From the NCBI GenBank assembly GCA_965232485.1, contig OZ246975.1, positions 1,860,001 to 1,924,000 on the forward strand: a DNA stretch of 64,000 nt, written 5' to 3'. The DNA is from VXPQ01 sp965232485. GTDB taxonomy: Bacteria > Bacteroidota > Rhodothermia > Rhodothermales > VXPQ01. Below are positions 44,325 to 53,344 of this stretch, piece by piece. Positions within the stretch are counted from its first letter, which is position 1; every line of letters starts with the position of its first letter. Made by a program: the position numbers and the translations under genes. The notes beneath the pieces are model-generated. The model was not told the DNA's origin and did not search any database. It saw only the letters and a program-made list of their open reading frames with translations.

Positions 44325-45923
44325 TTATTTAAGCAGAATCATTTGCTTTCTTTGCAGAGGGAAGGCATTGTCCGCATCGGACAATACATACACATAAACG
44401 CCGGAAGGCAAATGCTTCGCGTCGAATAAAACCGTATGACGGCCCGCAGGCCTCACGCCGTCCACCAACTGCGCCGCCATTTTGCCCGTCATATCGTACA
44501 CGGCAAGATCGATATGACCTGCTTTCGGCAAGCTATAAGTAATAGACGTAACAGGATTGAACGGATTCGGGTAGTTTTGTCCGAGCGTTGCCTCTACGGG
44601 CGTTTCGCCGTCTTCGACAGAAGTGGAAACCGGCAACCGAGGGATTACAGGCAGGTTTATCCAGTTGGCGCTCGATCTTCCGTCGCCATACACGGACCGT
44701 ACGGAAAACAGATAGCGGACCCTCGGCGATAATCCCTCAATGGTCGCGCCGTCCTCTGACTTGTCAACGCGGGTCCAGGGAATCGCCTCCGGGCCAAAAT
44801 AGGAGTCCCCCGCATCTATATAATAGCCCTCCCGAACCCGGTACTCAAAATACTCGATGGCTTCTACATACTCAGGCCCAGGCCGGGTCCAGGTAACGCG
44901 CATCACGGCCTTGCCGTCCACCACGCTGTGGCTCGCGCCAAGATTGCCGGGACTATAGAAGGATGTCGCTGCGCCGCCAGGATTCGTTGGATTCGTTGGA
45001 TTTGTCGGCGTGGTGGGATTGCCCGAATCGCCACATGCATACACGCGTACGTAGTCAACCTCCAGACGCTGGGGCCAAATGTCGGGATCTACCCCCTGTT
45101 GCCCGCCCCAGGACCCGCCCACGGCAATGTTGAAAATCAAATGGAACGGATGATCGAACGGCCAGTGCCGGTCATCGGCCTGCGAATTGGTCAACCGCTC
45201 GTTCCTGAACGTGAAATAGTGCGTGTCATTGACATAGCCGCGTATCTCCGAAGGCGTCCATTCCACCGCATACACATTGAATGCGGAACGAGCCGACGAC
45301 ACCACGGTGGACGCGCCCCGGTGCGTGCCCTTCGTATGATTGTATGCATCCGTATGCACCGTGGAATGCACCCGGTCCGGATCAAACCCCACATGCTCCA
45401 TGACGTCGATTTCGCCGGCCCGGGGCCACCCTCCGTATCGGCCCAGATCCGGCAGCATCCAGATGGCGGGCCATGTTCCCCTGCCGGACGGCAACTTTGC
45501 GCGGGCCTCGAACCGGCCGTATGTCCATTCCGCCCTTGAAAGCAAACGGGCGGAAGTGTAGTCGCTGCCGCTCCAGGATTCCTTGTGCGCCTCGATGATC
45601 AGGCTCCCATTCTTGACCCGGGCATTCTGCGAACGCGACGAGGTATAATACTGCAATTCCTGATTGCCCCATCCGTGGCCTCCTGTGTCATAGCGCCACT
45701 TTGAGGCGTTCGGGAGGCCGTCCTCATCGAATTCGTCGCTCCATACCAGACTGCCTGTTTTGCAAGTGTGCGGGTCTGGAGCAGACCCGGGTTCAGGCTG
45801 TTCTTCCACGGGCATGGCGTATGCGCCGCTCATAAACGCCAGAACGGATAAGAGTAAACTATAGGGTATTCTGATCAAAACCACTTCGCTCAGCACGTTA
45901 CTTTCGCACTTAAATGATGTCAT
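44325..45923 (-). CDS. Secreted GH16 glucanase (laminarinase-like) with T9SS sorting domain
   Basis: Cleaves beta-1,3 or related glucans outside the cell. After a signal region (YSLLLSVLAFMSGAYA) come the GH16 fold (LVWSDEFDEDGLPNASKWRY, then WPAIWMLPDL) and the catalytic motif GEIDVMEHVG with two Glu and one Asp. A TP-rich linker (NPTTPTNPTNPTNPGG), a fibronectin-III-like domain, and a C-terminal type-A T9SS sorting domain (LGQNYPNPFNPVTSITYSL) complete it. The start is uncertain: the 5' end lies inside a dispersed repeat copy. ATG 45923 is given; a TTG at 45878 would give a neater signal peptide. Confidence 0.88.
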   Translation of the reverse strand: MTSFKCESNVLSEVVLIRIPYSLLLSVLAFMSGAYAMPVEEQPEPGSAPDPHTCKTGSLVWSDEFDEDGLPNASKWRYDTGGHGWGNQELQYYTSSRSQNARVKNGSLIIEAHKESWSGSDYTSARLLSRAEWTYGRFEARAKLPSGRGTWPAIWMLPDLGRYGGWPRAGEIDVMEHVGFDPDRVHSTVHTDAYNHTKGTHRGASTVVSSARSAFNVYAVEWTPSEIRGYVNDTHYFTFRNERLTNSQADDRHWPFDHPFHLIFNIAVGGSWGGQQGVDPDIWPQRLEVDYVRVYACGDSGNPTTPTNPTNPTNPGGAATSFYSPGNLGASHSVVDGKAVMRVTWTRPGPEYVEAIEYFEYRVREGYYIDAGDSYFGPEAIPWTRVDKSEDGATIEGLSPRVRYLFSVRSVYGDGRSSANWINLPVIPRLPVSTSVEDGETPVEATLGQNYPNPFNPVTSITYSLPKAGHIDLAVYDMTGKMAAQLVDGVRPAGRHTVLFDAKHLPSGVYVYVLSDADNAFPLQRKQMILLK

Positions 45924-46075
45924 GATTCCATCGTTGGAATCAGCGGGAAATACTGCGGTTCCCGGCATCGCGGACATTAAGCGCCCTTCGGGAGGCAGAG
46001 AGGGGCACGCTGGCCGCGTCATTCCTCATTATGCGGAGCCGCCACACTGCTTGCTTCGTCATTCCTTGCCAGCCC
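45866..46075 (-). repeat. Long dispersed repeat copy, opposite orientation
   Basis: Read on the minus strand this matches the long copies at 10181 and 51682: GGCAAGGAATGACGAAG, GCGGCTCCGCATAATGAGGA, CCTCCCGAAGGGCGC, then the end CTGAGCGAAGTGGTTTTGATC. It fills the gap between thyA and the GH16 gene and supplies the 5' part of the GH16 open frame. Confidence 0.8.
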
Positions 46076-46082
46076 ACCCCTC

Positions 46083-46877
46083 TCACACCGCAATCGGCGC
46101 CCGAATGTGCGCATGGGGATAGTAATCCACAATCTCGAAATCCTCGTACGCGTACTCGTAGATGGAGGGCGGTTTGCGGTGGATGACGAGACGCGGCAAT
46201 GAGCCCGGTTCGCGCTGGAGCTGCTCCCGGACCTGCTTAAGGTGATTCAGGTAAATGTGGCAATCCCCGCCCGTCCATACGAATTCCCCCGGCTTCAGGC
46301 CGCACTGCTCAGCAAACATGTGCGTCAGGATAGCATAGGACGCGATATTGAATGGCAGGCCCAGAAAACTGTCCACGCTCCGCTGGTAAAGCTGGCAGGA
46401 TAACCGCCCCTGCGCCACATAGAACTGGAAGAGCGCGTGACAGGGAGGAAGCGCCATGTGCTTCAGTTCGTCCACCTTCCAGGCGCTGACGATGTGGCGG
46501 CGAGAATCGGGATTCTCCCGAAGGCTTCGCAACACGGCGTCGATCTGGTCGTGAATGCTCCCGTTGTCCCCTTCCCAGCGTCGCCACTGCTTGCCGTACA
46601 CCGGGCCCAGGTCGCCCTCCTCGTCGGCCCAATCGTCCCAGATCGTGACGCCGTGATCGTTCAGGTAGCGGACGTTCGTATCCCCGTTCAGAAACCAGAA
46701 CAACTCGTGGAAAATGCTGCGCAGGTGCAGCTTCTTGGTGGTCAGCAGGGGAAATCCCTCCGCCAGATCGAAGCGCATCTGGTATCCGAAGGCGCTGATC
46801 GTGCCCGTGCCCGTACGGTCGTTCTTGCGAACGCCGCTGTCCAGAATGTGCTGGAGATAGTCGAGATACTGGCGCAT
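46083..46877 (-). CDS. thyA: Thymidylate synthase
   Basis: Makes dTMP from dUMP with methylenetetrahydrofolate, releasing dihydrofolate that FolA recycles. The start at ATG 46877 (MRQYLDYLQHILDSG) gives 264 residues, the same as the classic ThyA; the frame upstream of it is unrelated. The motifs are complete: NDRTGTGT, FPLLTTKKLH, the active-site Cys in LPPCHALFQF, YQRSVDSFLGLPFNIASYA, and DCHIYLNHLKQV. Confidence 0.98.
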   Translation of the reverse strand: MRQYLDYLQHILDSGVRKNDRTGTGTISAFGYQMRFDLAEGFPLLTTKKLHLRSIFHELFWFLNGDTNVRYLNDHGVTIWDDWADEEGDLGPVYGKQWRRWEGDNGSIHDQIDAVLRSLRENPDSRRHIVSAWKVDELKHMALPPCHALFQFYVAQGRLSCQLYQRSVDSFLGLPFNIASYAILTHMFAEQCGLKPGEFVWTGGDCHIYLNHLKQVREQLQREPGSLPRLVIHRKPPSIYEYAYEDFEIVDYYPHAHIRAPIAV

Positions 46878-47552
46878 CGGAGAGGGATGGACCAGGGTTG
46901 GCGTTTGGCGCTTGCGTACCGGGTTCCAGGCGGCCTGCGGAACTTGCTCAACGGAAATCTGCAAGACATCCCCTTGCAACTCCACATGGCGAAGGCGCGA
47001 CATCCGTCCGCATTTACCCGCATTCATCTGCCTGTGGCCTTGCACGCGGCAGGGGCCTCAATCTGCGCAGGACGCAACGAGGACGATATCGGCGTCTGCG
47101 TCCAAGTTATGGAATCTGCAGCGCATTATCATCGCGCAGGGACGATATTTTTCACGTCGCATCAAATTTTCTGCAGTAGGGCGCCCGGGAAACCGAGGTT
47201 AGCAGTGGACGTCCGAAAAAAGGGAATGGCCCCTTTGACCCGGCGTACTCGACGGACAGAGGCCATGCGCGTACGCTATTCCCCCGGAAACTGCCCCGGC
47301 GTCAAGCCAAAACAGCCGCTCCTTAAGGTTCCGATTTTGGGCGCCTTATTTTTTAAGGACGCCGTTATTTCCCCGACCAAGCGAGACAAATACTTCTCGA
47401 AAAAGCGTGTCCGCACGGCCGAACCGAAAACGAATCAGCAGAATCGCCTTGACCGGAAAGGCCGTCGTGCGGATATTGGACAGACAGCGGCGGAGCCGGG
47501 ATATTTTCCGGCAGCGCCTCCACACAGCCCCTTTTCCTGCACCGCAAAGCAA
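46878..47552. other. Long intergenic region upstream of thyA
   Basis: 675 bases. It should contain the thyA promoter (leftward). Around 47320-47370 the string CTCCTTAAGG followed by GCGCCTTATTTTTTAAGGACG resembles the CGCCTTATTTTTTTAAG tail of the repeat copy near 60975, so a degenerate repeat copy is possible. No gene with recognisable content was seen. Confidence 0.45.
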
Positions 47553-47813
47553 ATGGACCCGAACCTGCACCAGAAACAGGCCATGAATCACCTGAACAAG
47601 GTGCTGGACTACGCCTTGTTCGTCGCCGAAGCGGGTCGGGCTACGGTGCACCTGACGCAAGAGGACTGGCATGTGGTCGCCGATGCGTTGTTCAGAATGG
47701 ACACCCCTGCGGAAATGATCCCGAAAAAGATCAGGAAGTACCGTCTCGCGAACGACCACCGCGCCATCCAGCTCGACACGGAGGATTGCCTGATTGACGT
47801 GGAGATGATCTGA
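47553..47813 (+). CDS. Small protein of unknown function
   Basis: An 86-residue frame from ATG 47553 (or 76 residues from ATG 47583). Its composition is protein-like and it is predicted mostly helical: MNHLNKVLDYALFVAEAGRA, then HLTQEDWHVVADALFRMD, PAEMIPKKIRKYRL and an acidic end (DTEDCLIDVEMI). No signal peptide or membrane segment. I do not recognise the family. It stands alone between thyA and korA, in an otherwise empty region, so its status as a gene is moderately supported. Confidence 0.5.
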   Translation: MDPNLHQKQAMNHLNKVLDYALFVAEAGRATVHLTQEDWHVVADALFRMDTPAEMIPKKIRKYRLANDHRAIQLDTEDCLIDVEMI

Positions 47814-48541
47814 TTCGCAACTTCACGGAAAATCCCCATACCGGACAACGGGCGTTTGCCCTGCAGGCCATGTGCTGCGGAAATCGTTCGGACACGGTGA
47901 TGCAATAACGGATTTTTACATTCTCCCCAATGCGGCGCCTCGCCTTGCGCCGCACGCGTTCTGCGGGAGCAATCCGGTTCCGCCCGCCGGGCGTCTCGTC
48001 CGGGGAATGAATCGCGAACGATAAACGAGCGGACGAAAACACTGGCGACCTCGCCAGAAAAGAACAGCGCGCTTATTGCCCGGCTTCAGGCTGATCGGTT
48101 GCGGACCGCGCCATAGTACGCACGGGCAACCTCGCCATGCAATCTCCTCCAAAACAACGCAGGAAACATTTCGGTAACATTTTTTTCGAAAAAATCGACT
48201 TTTTCCGTTTCCCGGCGTACTTTCCCTGAGACGATACCGTCAAACCCGCTTTGCATAACGGCTATACGCCTTTGCTCCACATGCCTCCCACGACGACAGA
48301 GACCGGCGACGGTCTGTTCGTTCCGGCGGTTTCAATCCGGCGCGAACTTGCCGCTTCCCTGAGCGTAGCAAGTCTTTTATACTGTCCAGGTCTGCAACAC
48401 ACAGCGGTCTCGCCGTGATCGGGCGCTACCCCAATACGCTCCATGCCTTGTAGCGCATCCACCGCCCCGATTCGATTTTGTCCGTAATCGGGCGACGTTT
48501 TGTCCAGGAAAACCTCTTGTAAAGACAAAGACGCCTGCACC
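47814..48541. other. Intergenic region upstream of korA
   Basis: 728 bases without a convincing gene. An AT-rich inverted stretch TTTTTTCGAAAAAA lies near 48180 in otherwise GC-rich DNA. The region probably carries the promoter of the korAB operon. No riboswitch or tRNA was recognised. Confidence 0.4.
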
Positions 48542-50419
48542 ATGGGAGTCAACGCGCAGGAAAAAACGGTCCGGGAAATCCCCGAAGCCACTATCCTTTT
48601 CGCTGGCGATTCCGGCGACGGGATGCAGTTGACCGGGGGGCAGTTTACGCTGGCCAGCGCGTACGCCCGCAACGATCTGGCGACGCTGCCGGATTTCCCC
48701 GCGGAAATTCGCGCTCCGGCGGGGACGACCTACGGGGTGAGCGGCTTCCAGCTGCACTTTGGGTCCATCCACGTGCGTACGCCCGGCGACGAAGTGGATG
48801 TGCTGGTCGCCATGAATCCGGCGGCGCTCAAAGTAAGTCTCGACAGGGTGCGCAAGGGCGGCACGCTCATCGTCAATGTGGACTCCTTCGGGAAGCGGGA
48901 CCTTGATCTGGCCGGATACAGCCAGAATCCGCTGGAAGACGATTCGTTGAAGGCGTTCCGCGTGGTGCGCATCCCGCTGACCAAATTGACGCGCGAAGCG
49001 CTGAGCGACGCCGATCTCGACAAAAAGACGATGGATCGGTGCAAAAACATGTTTGCGCTTGGCCTGGCCCTTTGGATGTATTCCCTGCCGATCGAACCGG
49101 CGCTCGAATGGCTGGGCAAAAAATTCGCCCGCAAGCCGGAAATTCTTGAAGCAAACCGGCGCGTCCTGAAGAAGGGCAACCACTACGGAGAAACGGTCGA
49201 GGAATTCGCAGTCCGCTACGAAGTCCGTCCAGCCAAACTCAAGTCGGGCAAATACCGTGCGATTCTGGGCACGGAAGCATTGGCTATGGGGCTGATTGCG
49301 GCGAGTCGGAAATGCGGATTGCCCATTTTCTACGGATCGTATCCGATCACGCCCGCCTCGGAAATTCTGCACGAACTCAGCCGTCACAAGAACTTCGGGG
49401 TTAAAACCTTCCAGGCGGAGGATGAAATCGCGGCGGCGGGCGCAGCGCTCGGCGCAAGTTTCGGAGGCTGCCTCGGCGTTACGGCGACGAGCGGACCAGG
49501 CCTGGCCCTGAAAAGCGAAACGATCGCCCTGGCCGTCATGGCGGAATTGCCGCTGGTCATCGTGAATATGCAGCGCGGCGGCCCCTCCACGGGCCTTCCC
49601 ACGAAAACCGAACAGGCGGACCTGTTGCAAGCCCTATTCGGACGAAACGGCGAGGCGCCCCTCCCCGTCATTGCGCCGGGAACCCCGGGCGACTGTTTTT
49701 ACGCCGCCTTTGAGGCATGCCGCATAGCCGTCCGGTATATGACGCCGGTTATCCTTCTTTCGGACGGCTACCTGGGCACGGGATCTGAACCCTGGCTCAT
49801 TCCGAACGCGGACGATCTGGAAGAATTTGCGCCGCTTTTCGCCGCGGCGCCGAACCGGACCGTGGACGGACAGGACGTTTTCCTGCCCTATGCGCGGGAC
49901 GAAAAAACGCTGGCGAGGCCCTGGGCCAAACCGGGAACGGCCGGCCTTGAACACCGCCTGGGCGGGCTGGAAAAAGAGCACGAAACAGGCAATGTATCGT
50001 ACGAGCCGGAGAACCACGAATTCATGGTGAACCTGCGCGCCGAGAAGGTGCAGCGCGTCGCGCAGGACATTCCGCCGCTGGAGGTGTTCGGCGCCCAGGA
50101 AGGAGACCTGCTGGTGGTCGGCTGGGGATCGACGCAAGGCGCCATCGAAACCGCCGTGGACGCCTGCGTATCGCGGGGCCTTCGCGTTGGCGCCGTGCAC
50201 TTGCGGCACATTGCGCCGCTGCCGAACGATCTGGGCAAGATTCTCAGCCGCTACGAATATGTGCTGACGCCCGAGCTGAACAATGGTCAGCTGGTTCGCC
50301 TGCTGCGCGAGCGGTTCCTCCTGCCCGTCGCCTCGCTCCGGAAAATCAAAGGGTTGCCTTTCAAGGCGCGCGAGATCGAAAAGGAGATTTGCGATGTCCT
50401 CGGAATTCCCATCGCATAA
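48542..50419 (+). CDS. korA: 2-oxoacid:acceptor oxidoreductase, alpha subunit (gamma-alpha fusion)
   Basis: Large subunit of a 2-oxoglutarate (or related 2-oxoacid):ferredoxin oxidoreductase that makes acyl-CoA and reduced ferredoxin. About 625 residues from ATG 48542. The N-terminal third is the gamma domain (FAGDSGDGMQLTGGQF, then FPAEIRAPAGTTYGVSGFQLHF). From about residue 235 comes the thiamine-enzyme pyrimidine domain (YGSYPITPASEILHEL, FQAEDEIAAAGAALGASFGG, TSGPGLALKSE), with the C-terminal domain after it (LLVVGWGSTQGAIETAV). The beta subunit follows 48 bases downstream. Use of 2-oxoglutarate is the usual case for this fusion; other 2-oxoacids are possible. Confidence 0.93.
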   Translation: MGVNAQEKTVREIPEATILFAGDSGDGMQLTGGQFTLASAYARNDLATLPDFPAEIRAPAGTTYGVSGFQLHFGSIHVRTPGDEVDVLVAMNPAALKVSLDRVRKGGTLIVNVDSFGKRDLDLAGYSQNPLEDDSLKAFRVVRIPLTKLTREALSDADLDKKTMDRCKNMFALGLALWMYSLPIEPALEWLGKKFARKPEILEANRRVLKKGNHYGETVEEFAVRYEVRPAKLKSGKYRAILGTEALAMGLIAASRKCGLPIFYGSYPITPASEILHELSRHKNFGVKTFQAEDEIAAAGAALGASFGGCLGVTATSGPGLALKSETIALAVMAELPLVIVNMQRGGPSTGLPTKTEQADLLQALFGRNGEAPLPVIAPGTPGDCFYAAFEACRIAVRYMTPVILLSDGYLGTGSEPWLIPNADDLEEFAPLFAAAPNRTVDGQDVFLPYARDEKTLARPWAKPGTAGLEHRLGGLEKEHETGNVSYEPENHEFMVNLRAEKVQRVAQDIPPLEVFGAQEGDLLVVGWGSTQGAIETAVDACVSRGLRVGAVHLRHIAPLPNDLGKILSRYEYVLTPELNNGQLVRLLRERFLLPVASLRKIKGLPFKAREIEKEICDVLGIPIA

Positions 50420-50467
50420 AACCCCGCCCCCGCCATTCGCCCGGGGTAGACCTGGCCCCTGTTCGTT

Positions 50468-51685
50468 ATGAACGACGTCAACGGAAAACCTGATCGCGTT
50501 TCGCCCGCCGGAAAAAAACCGGCCATGCCGCCCGCGGGCAAAAAACCGACGTTGCCTCCGACAGGCAAGAAACCCTCGCTGCCCCCCGGCGGCAAAAAAC
50601 CAGCGGGCCTGCCCGGTCGCAAGCCTGCCGGGCCATCCGGAAGGAAAAAACCGTCCCTTCCGGTGGGCGCCGGAGGAGACGGAGCGCCCGCCAGCCTGAC
50701 CAGAAAGGATTTTGCGACCGACCAGGATGTGCGCTGGTGTCCGGGATGCGGAGATTACGCCATCCTCGCTGCCATGCAGCGGCTCATGCCCGAACTGGGC
50801 GTACCAAGGGAAAAAACGGTCTTCGTTAGCGGGATCGGTTGTTCCAGCCGCTTCCCGTACTACATGAACACGTACGGGCTGCATTCCATCCACGGACGCG
50901 CTCCGGCCATCGCCACGGGACTCAAGGCAAGCCGCCCGGACCTGGACGTGTGGATCGTCACGGGAGACGGCGACGCCCTCTCCATAGGCGGAAACCATCT
51001 GATCCACCTGCTGCGCCGCAACGTAAATGTGCAGATCCTCCTGTTCAACAACCAGATCTACGGCCTGACGAAGGGACAATACAGCCCCACTTCGGAACAG
51101 GGCAAGGTCACGAAAAGCACGCCGTACGGATCGGTGGATCATCCCTTCTACCCCGTACCGCTTGCCCTGGGCGCGGACGCCACATTCGTTGCGCGCGCCA
51201 TGGACCGCGACCCCAAACACTTGCAGGAAATGATGCGGCGGGCGCACCGCCACCAGGGCGCCGCGTTCCTGGAAATCTACCAGAACTGCAACATATTCAA
51301 CGACGGGGCCTTCTTCGAATTCACGGAAAGGAGCACGAAAGCGCACAGCGCGATCTTCCTGGAGCATGGCAAGCCGCTCGTATACGACAACGGGCAGCGC
51401 GGCCTTCGCCTTCAGGGATTCAAACTCGAATCGATCGATCTGTCCGGCGGGAAATGGTCCGTGGACGACTGCCTCGCGTACAACGAAGGCAGCATCGAAC
51501 TGGCGAACATCGTTTCGCGGATGTCCTGGCAGAAGGACCTGCCGCGTCCGTTCGGGGTGTTCTTCCGGGAAGATCGGCCTTCCTACGACGAACTTGTGCG
51601 GCGACAAATCGAGGAGGTCACCGACAAGCGCGGCAAGGGGGACCTCGGCGCTTTGCTGAACGCCGGGAATACGTGGGAGATTTAA
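50468..51685 (+). CDS. korB: 2-oxoacid:ferredoxin oxidoreductase, beta subunit, with Pro/Lys-rich N-extension
   Basis: Thiamine-diphosphate-binding subunit (405 residues). The conserved part begins near residue 78: DVRWCPGCGDYAILAAMQ (cluster/ThDP-site cysteines), GIGCSSRFPYYMNTYG, then the ThDP/Mg motif VTGDGDALSIGGNHLIH and FNNQIYGLTKGQYSPTS. Before it lie about 75 residues of low complexity with repeated GKKPxxPP units (AGKKPAMPP, TGKKPSLPP), which are unusual for this enzyme; typical KorB proteins are near 340 residues. An internal start was considered, but no ATG lies between the repeats and the core. The stop codon TAA is the first part of a dispersed repeat. Confidence 0.9.
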   Translation: MNDVNGKPDRVSPAGKKPAMPPAGKKPTLPPTGKKPSLPPGGKKPAGLPGRKPAGPSGRKKPSLPVGAGGDGAPASLTRKDFATDQDVRWCPGCGDYAILAAMQRLMPELGVPREKTVFVSGIGCSSRFPYYMNTYGLHSIHGRAPAIATGLKASRPDLDVWIVTGDGDALSIGGNHLIHLLRRNVNVQILLFNNQIYGLTKGQYSPTSEQGKVTKSTPYGSVDHPFYPVPLALGADATFVARAMDRDPKHLQEMMRRAHRHQGAAFLEIYQNCNIFNDGAFFEFTERSTKAHSAIFLEHGKPLVYDNGQRGLRLQGFKLESIDLSGGKWSVDDCLAYNEGSIELANIVSRMSWQKDLPRPFGVFFREDRPSYDELVRRQIEEVTDKRGKGDLGALLNAGNTWEI

Positions 51686-51925
51686 GGAAGCTCTGATTAA
51701 GTCCGCAAAGATTCAGAGGCTGACAGGCGCGCGCTGGCAAGGAATGACGAAGAAGGTAGTGTGGCGGCTCCGCGTAATGAGGAATGACACAGCCAGCGCG
51801 CGCCTGTCAGCCTCCCGAAGGGCGCTTCACGACCGCGACAACCCGAATCCGCCGTGTTTTTCGCTGATTTCAATAACGCCGTCATGTCGTTTTGTACGCG
51901 TGAAAGTGAAGCGCTGATTAAGGTC
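51682..51925 (+). repeat. Long dispersed repeat copy with a perfect 23-bp internal hairpin
   Basis: The left end TTAAGGAAGCTCTGATTAAG overlaps the korB stop codon (51683-51685), and the right end is GAAGCGCTGATTAAGG. Inside, bases 51716-51738 are perfectly inverted at 51792-51814 (23 of 23), around a 53-base loop. The same sequence order is found at 10181-10444 and, inverted, at 45866-46075. Open frames across it are similar between copies (LCHSSLRGAATLP versus LCHSSLCGTAALP), a result of shared DNA, not of a protein. Confidence 0.9.
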
Positions 51926-51940
51926 TGCCCCTGATTGTCC

Positions 51941-53182
51941 CTACGGCCTCCAGGTCCCCTGGGCCACGGCGGGAACGAAATCTTCCAGACCCTCCGGTTT
52001 CCAGAGCAAGGTGCGCTCCATTTCGGCGCTCATATACGCCGTCATGAGGAGTTCCACCACCTCAAGCCCGGCATGGAAATCCACGTCGGACTGTTTCCCG
52101 TCCAGAAACTGTTGCACGAAGTAGCGATTCTCATTCTCGTAGCCGTACTCGCAAGCCTCGTTGCCCACCACCGGCATCTGCCCCTGCTCGGCGTTCTGCT
52201 TCTCGACCAGGTCTTCGCCCTGGGCGCCTGACACTTCCCGGCTGAAGAACAGCTTCGTACCGGCGTCCAGCGTGTTGTGGTGCATGGAGTACTCGGGACC
52301 CAGCAATTCCGAACTGAGCCGCAACCCCGCCCCGACGAAACTCCACGACGTGGTCACTTCCGCAATCAACGGACGCCCTTCCACGTCTTCGTATTCGATG
52401 GTGGCGCGCGCAAAATCCTCGGACGGACGATTGGCGTAATCCACTTCCGGCCCGAATCGCTTCTTCAGGTCCTCCGCATAATGCGGACGCGACCATTTCA
52501 GGCTGGCGATATTGGCTGTGATTTTCTTGAGGCGAATGCTGCCTCGCGGAGCGCCCGGAGCCGTAAGCAAGTACCGGCCCACCTCCACGCTGTGGCACAT
52601 CATGTCGTTCAGTACGCCGCCGCCCTGCATCTCCCCTTGCCAGAACCAGGGGGCATGCGGACCGCTATGCTCTTCGGCGGCGCGGGCAAGGTAGGGACGG
52701 CCCGTAATAGCCGCTGCCCGCCGCCAGACGATTTCATGGCCGCGCACCAGGCCCGGCTCGAAGAGTTGATCCTCAAGGTATCCGTGCAGGACGCCCGCCT
52801 CCTCGATCAGCTCGACGACCCGCTTCGCCTCCCGTACGTTGCGGGCCAGCGGTTTCTCGCAAGCGACGCCGACCAGTTCGCCCTTGCCGGACTTGAGCGC
52901 CGCCACGATTTCTTCCATGTTCTCGATGCGCTTGTGGTTCGGACCGCATATCCAGAGCGCATCGATGGCCGGGTCCGCCACCATGTCGGTGATCGAATCG
53001 TAGGCTTTGGCCTCGCCTACGCGAAGTTCCCGCGCATAGGCCGCCGTGCTCGCCGCCCGATCGCGGTTCGGACTCCAGACGCCCAGCACATCCGCGTCGC
53101 GGACCGCCTGCCAGGACAACAAATGAAACCGGGTAATGAACCCGCTGCCGATGAAACCTACTCCAAGTCGTCGTTGAGCCAT
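51941..53182 (-). CDS. Gfo/Idh/MocA family oxidoreductase
   Basis: NAD(P)-dependent sugar or inositol dehydrogenase-like protein of about 413 residues from ATG 53182. The Rossmann start (LGVGFIGSGFITRFHLLSWQ) with G-x-G-x-x-x is intact, followed by the family motifs VACEKPLARNVREAKRVVEL (with the E-K-P catalytic Lys) and GGVLNDMMCHSVEVGRYLL. There is no export signal. It is divergent from the TRAP transporter operon, and the pairing suggests that both handle the same sugar acid or polyol; this is inference. Confidence 0.88.
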   Translation of the reverse strand: MAQRRLGVGFIGSGFITRFHLLSWQAVRDADVLGVWSPNRDRAASTAAYARELRVGEAKAYDSITDMVADPAIDALWICGPNHKRIENMEEIVAALKSGKGELVGVACEKPLARNVREAKRVVELIEEAGVLHGYLEDQLFEPGLVRGHEIVWRRAAAITGRPYLARAAEEHSGPHAPWFWQGEMQGGGVLNDMMCHSVEVGRYLLTAPGAPRGSIRLKKITANIASLKWSRPHYAEDLKKRFGPEVDYANRPSEDFARATIEYEDVEGRPLIAEVTTSWSFVGAGLRLSSELLGPEYSMHHNTLDAGTKLFFSREVSGAQGEDLVEKQNAEQGQMPVVGNEACEYGYENENRYFVQQFLDGKQSDVDFHAGLEVVELLMTAYMSAEMERTLLWKPEGLEDFVPAVAQGTWRP

Positions 53183-53344
53183 GCTTAAATTCGGATTTTC
53201 ATGTACAGGGTGGCGCGCGCAGCCAACAAAGTAGGCATTCCAAGCGTTCCCGTGCGTATAATTCAGGGAAGAAATTTGTCGGCGCGCCGAAGGCATACGC
53301 CGAACGGCGTCGGACGTTGCGCCGAATCATACCCGCCAGACCCC

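Noticed and set aside
46437..47552. A long plus-strand gene running from inside thyA to 47813
   Set aside because: The first part is antisense to thyA and its leader; only the last 86 codons look protein-like and are called separately.
49634..51607. A 657-codon minus-strand frame opposite korAB
   Set aside because: Antisense of two well-conserved enzymes; low-complexity composition and no family match that I recognise.
51697..51885. Small minus-strand gene in the repeat at 51.7 kb (similar frames at 10.2 and 46.0 kb)
   Set aside because: The similarity between the frames comes from the shared repeat DNA; no ribosome-binding site or protein-like domain.
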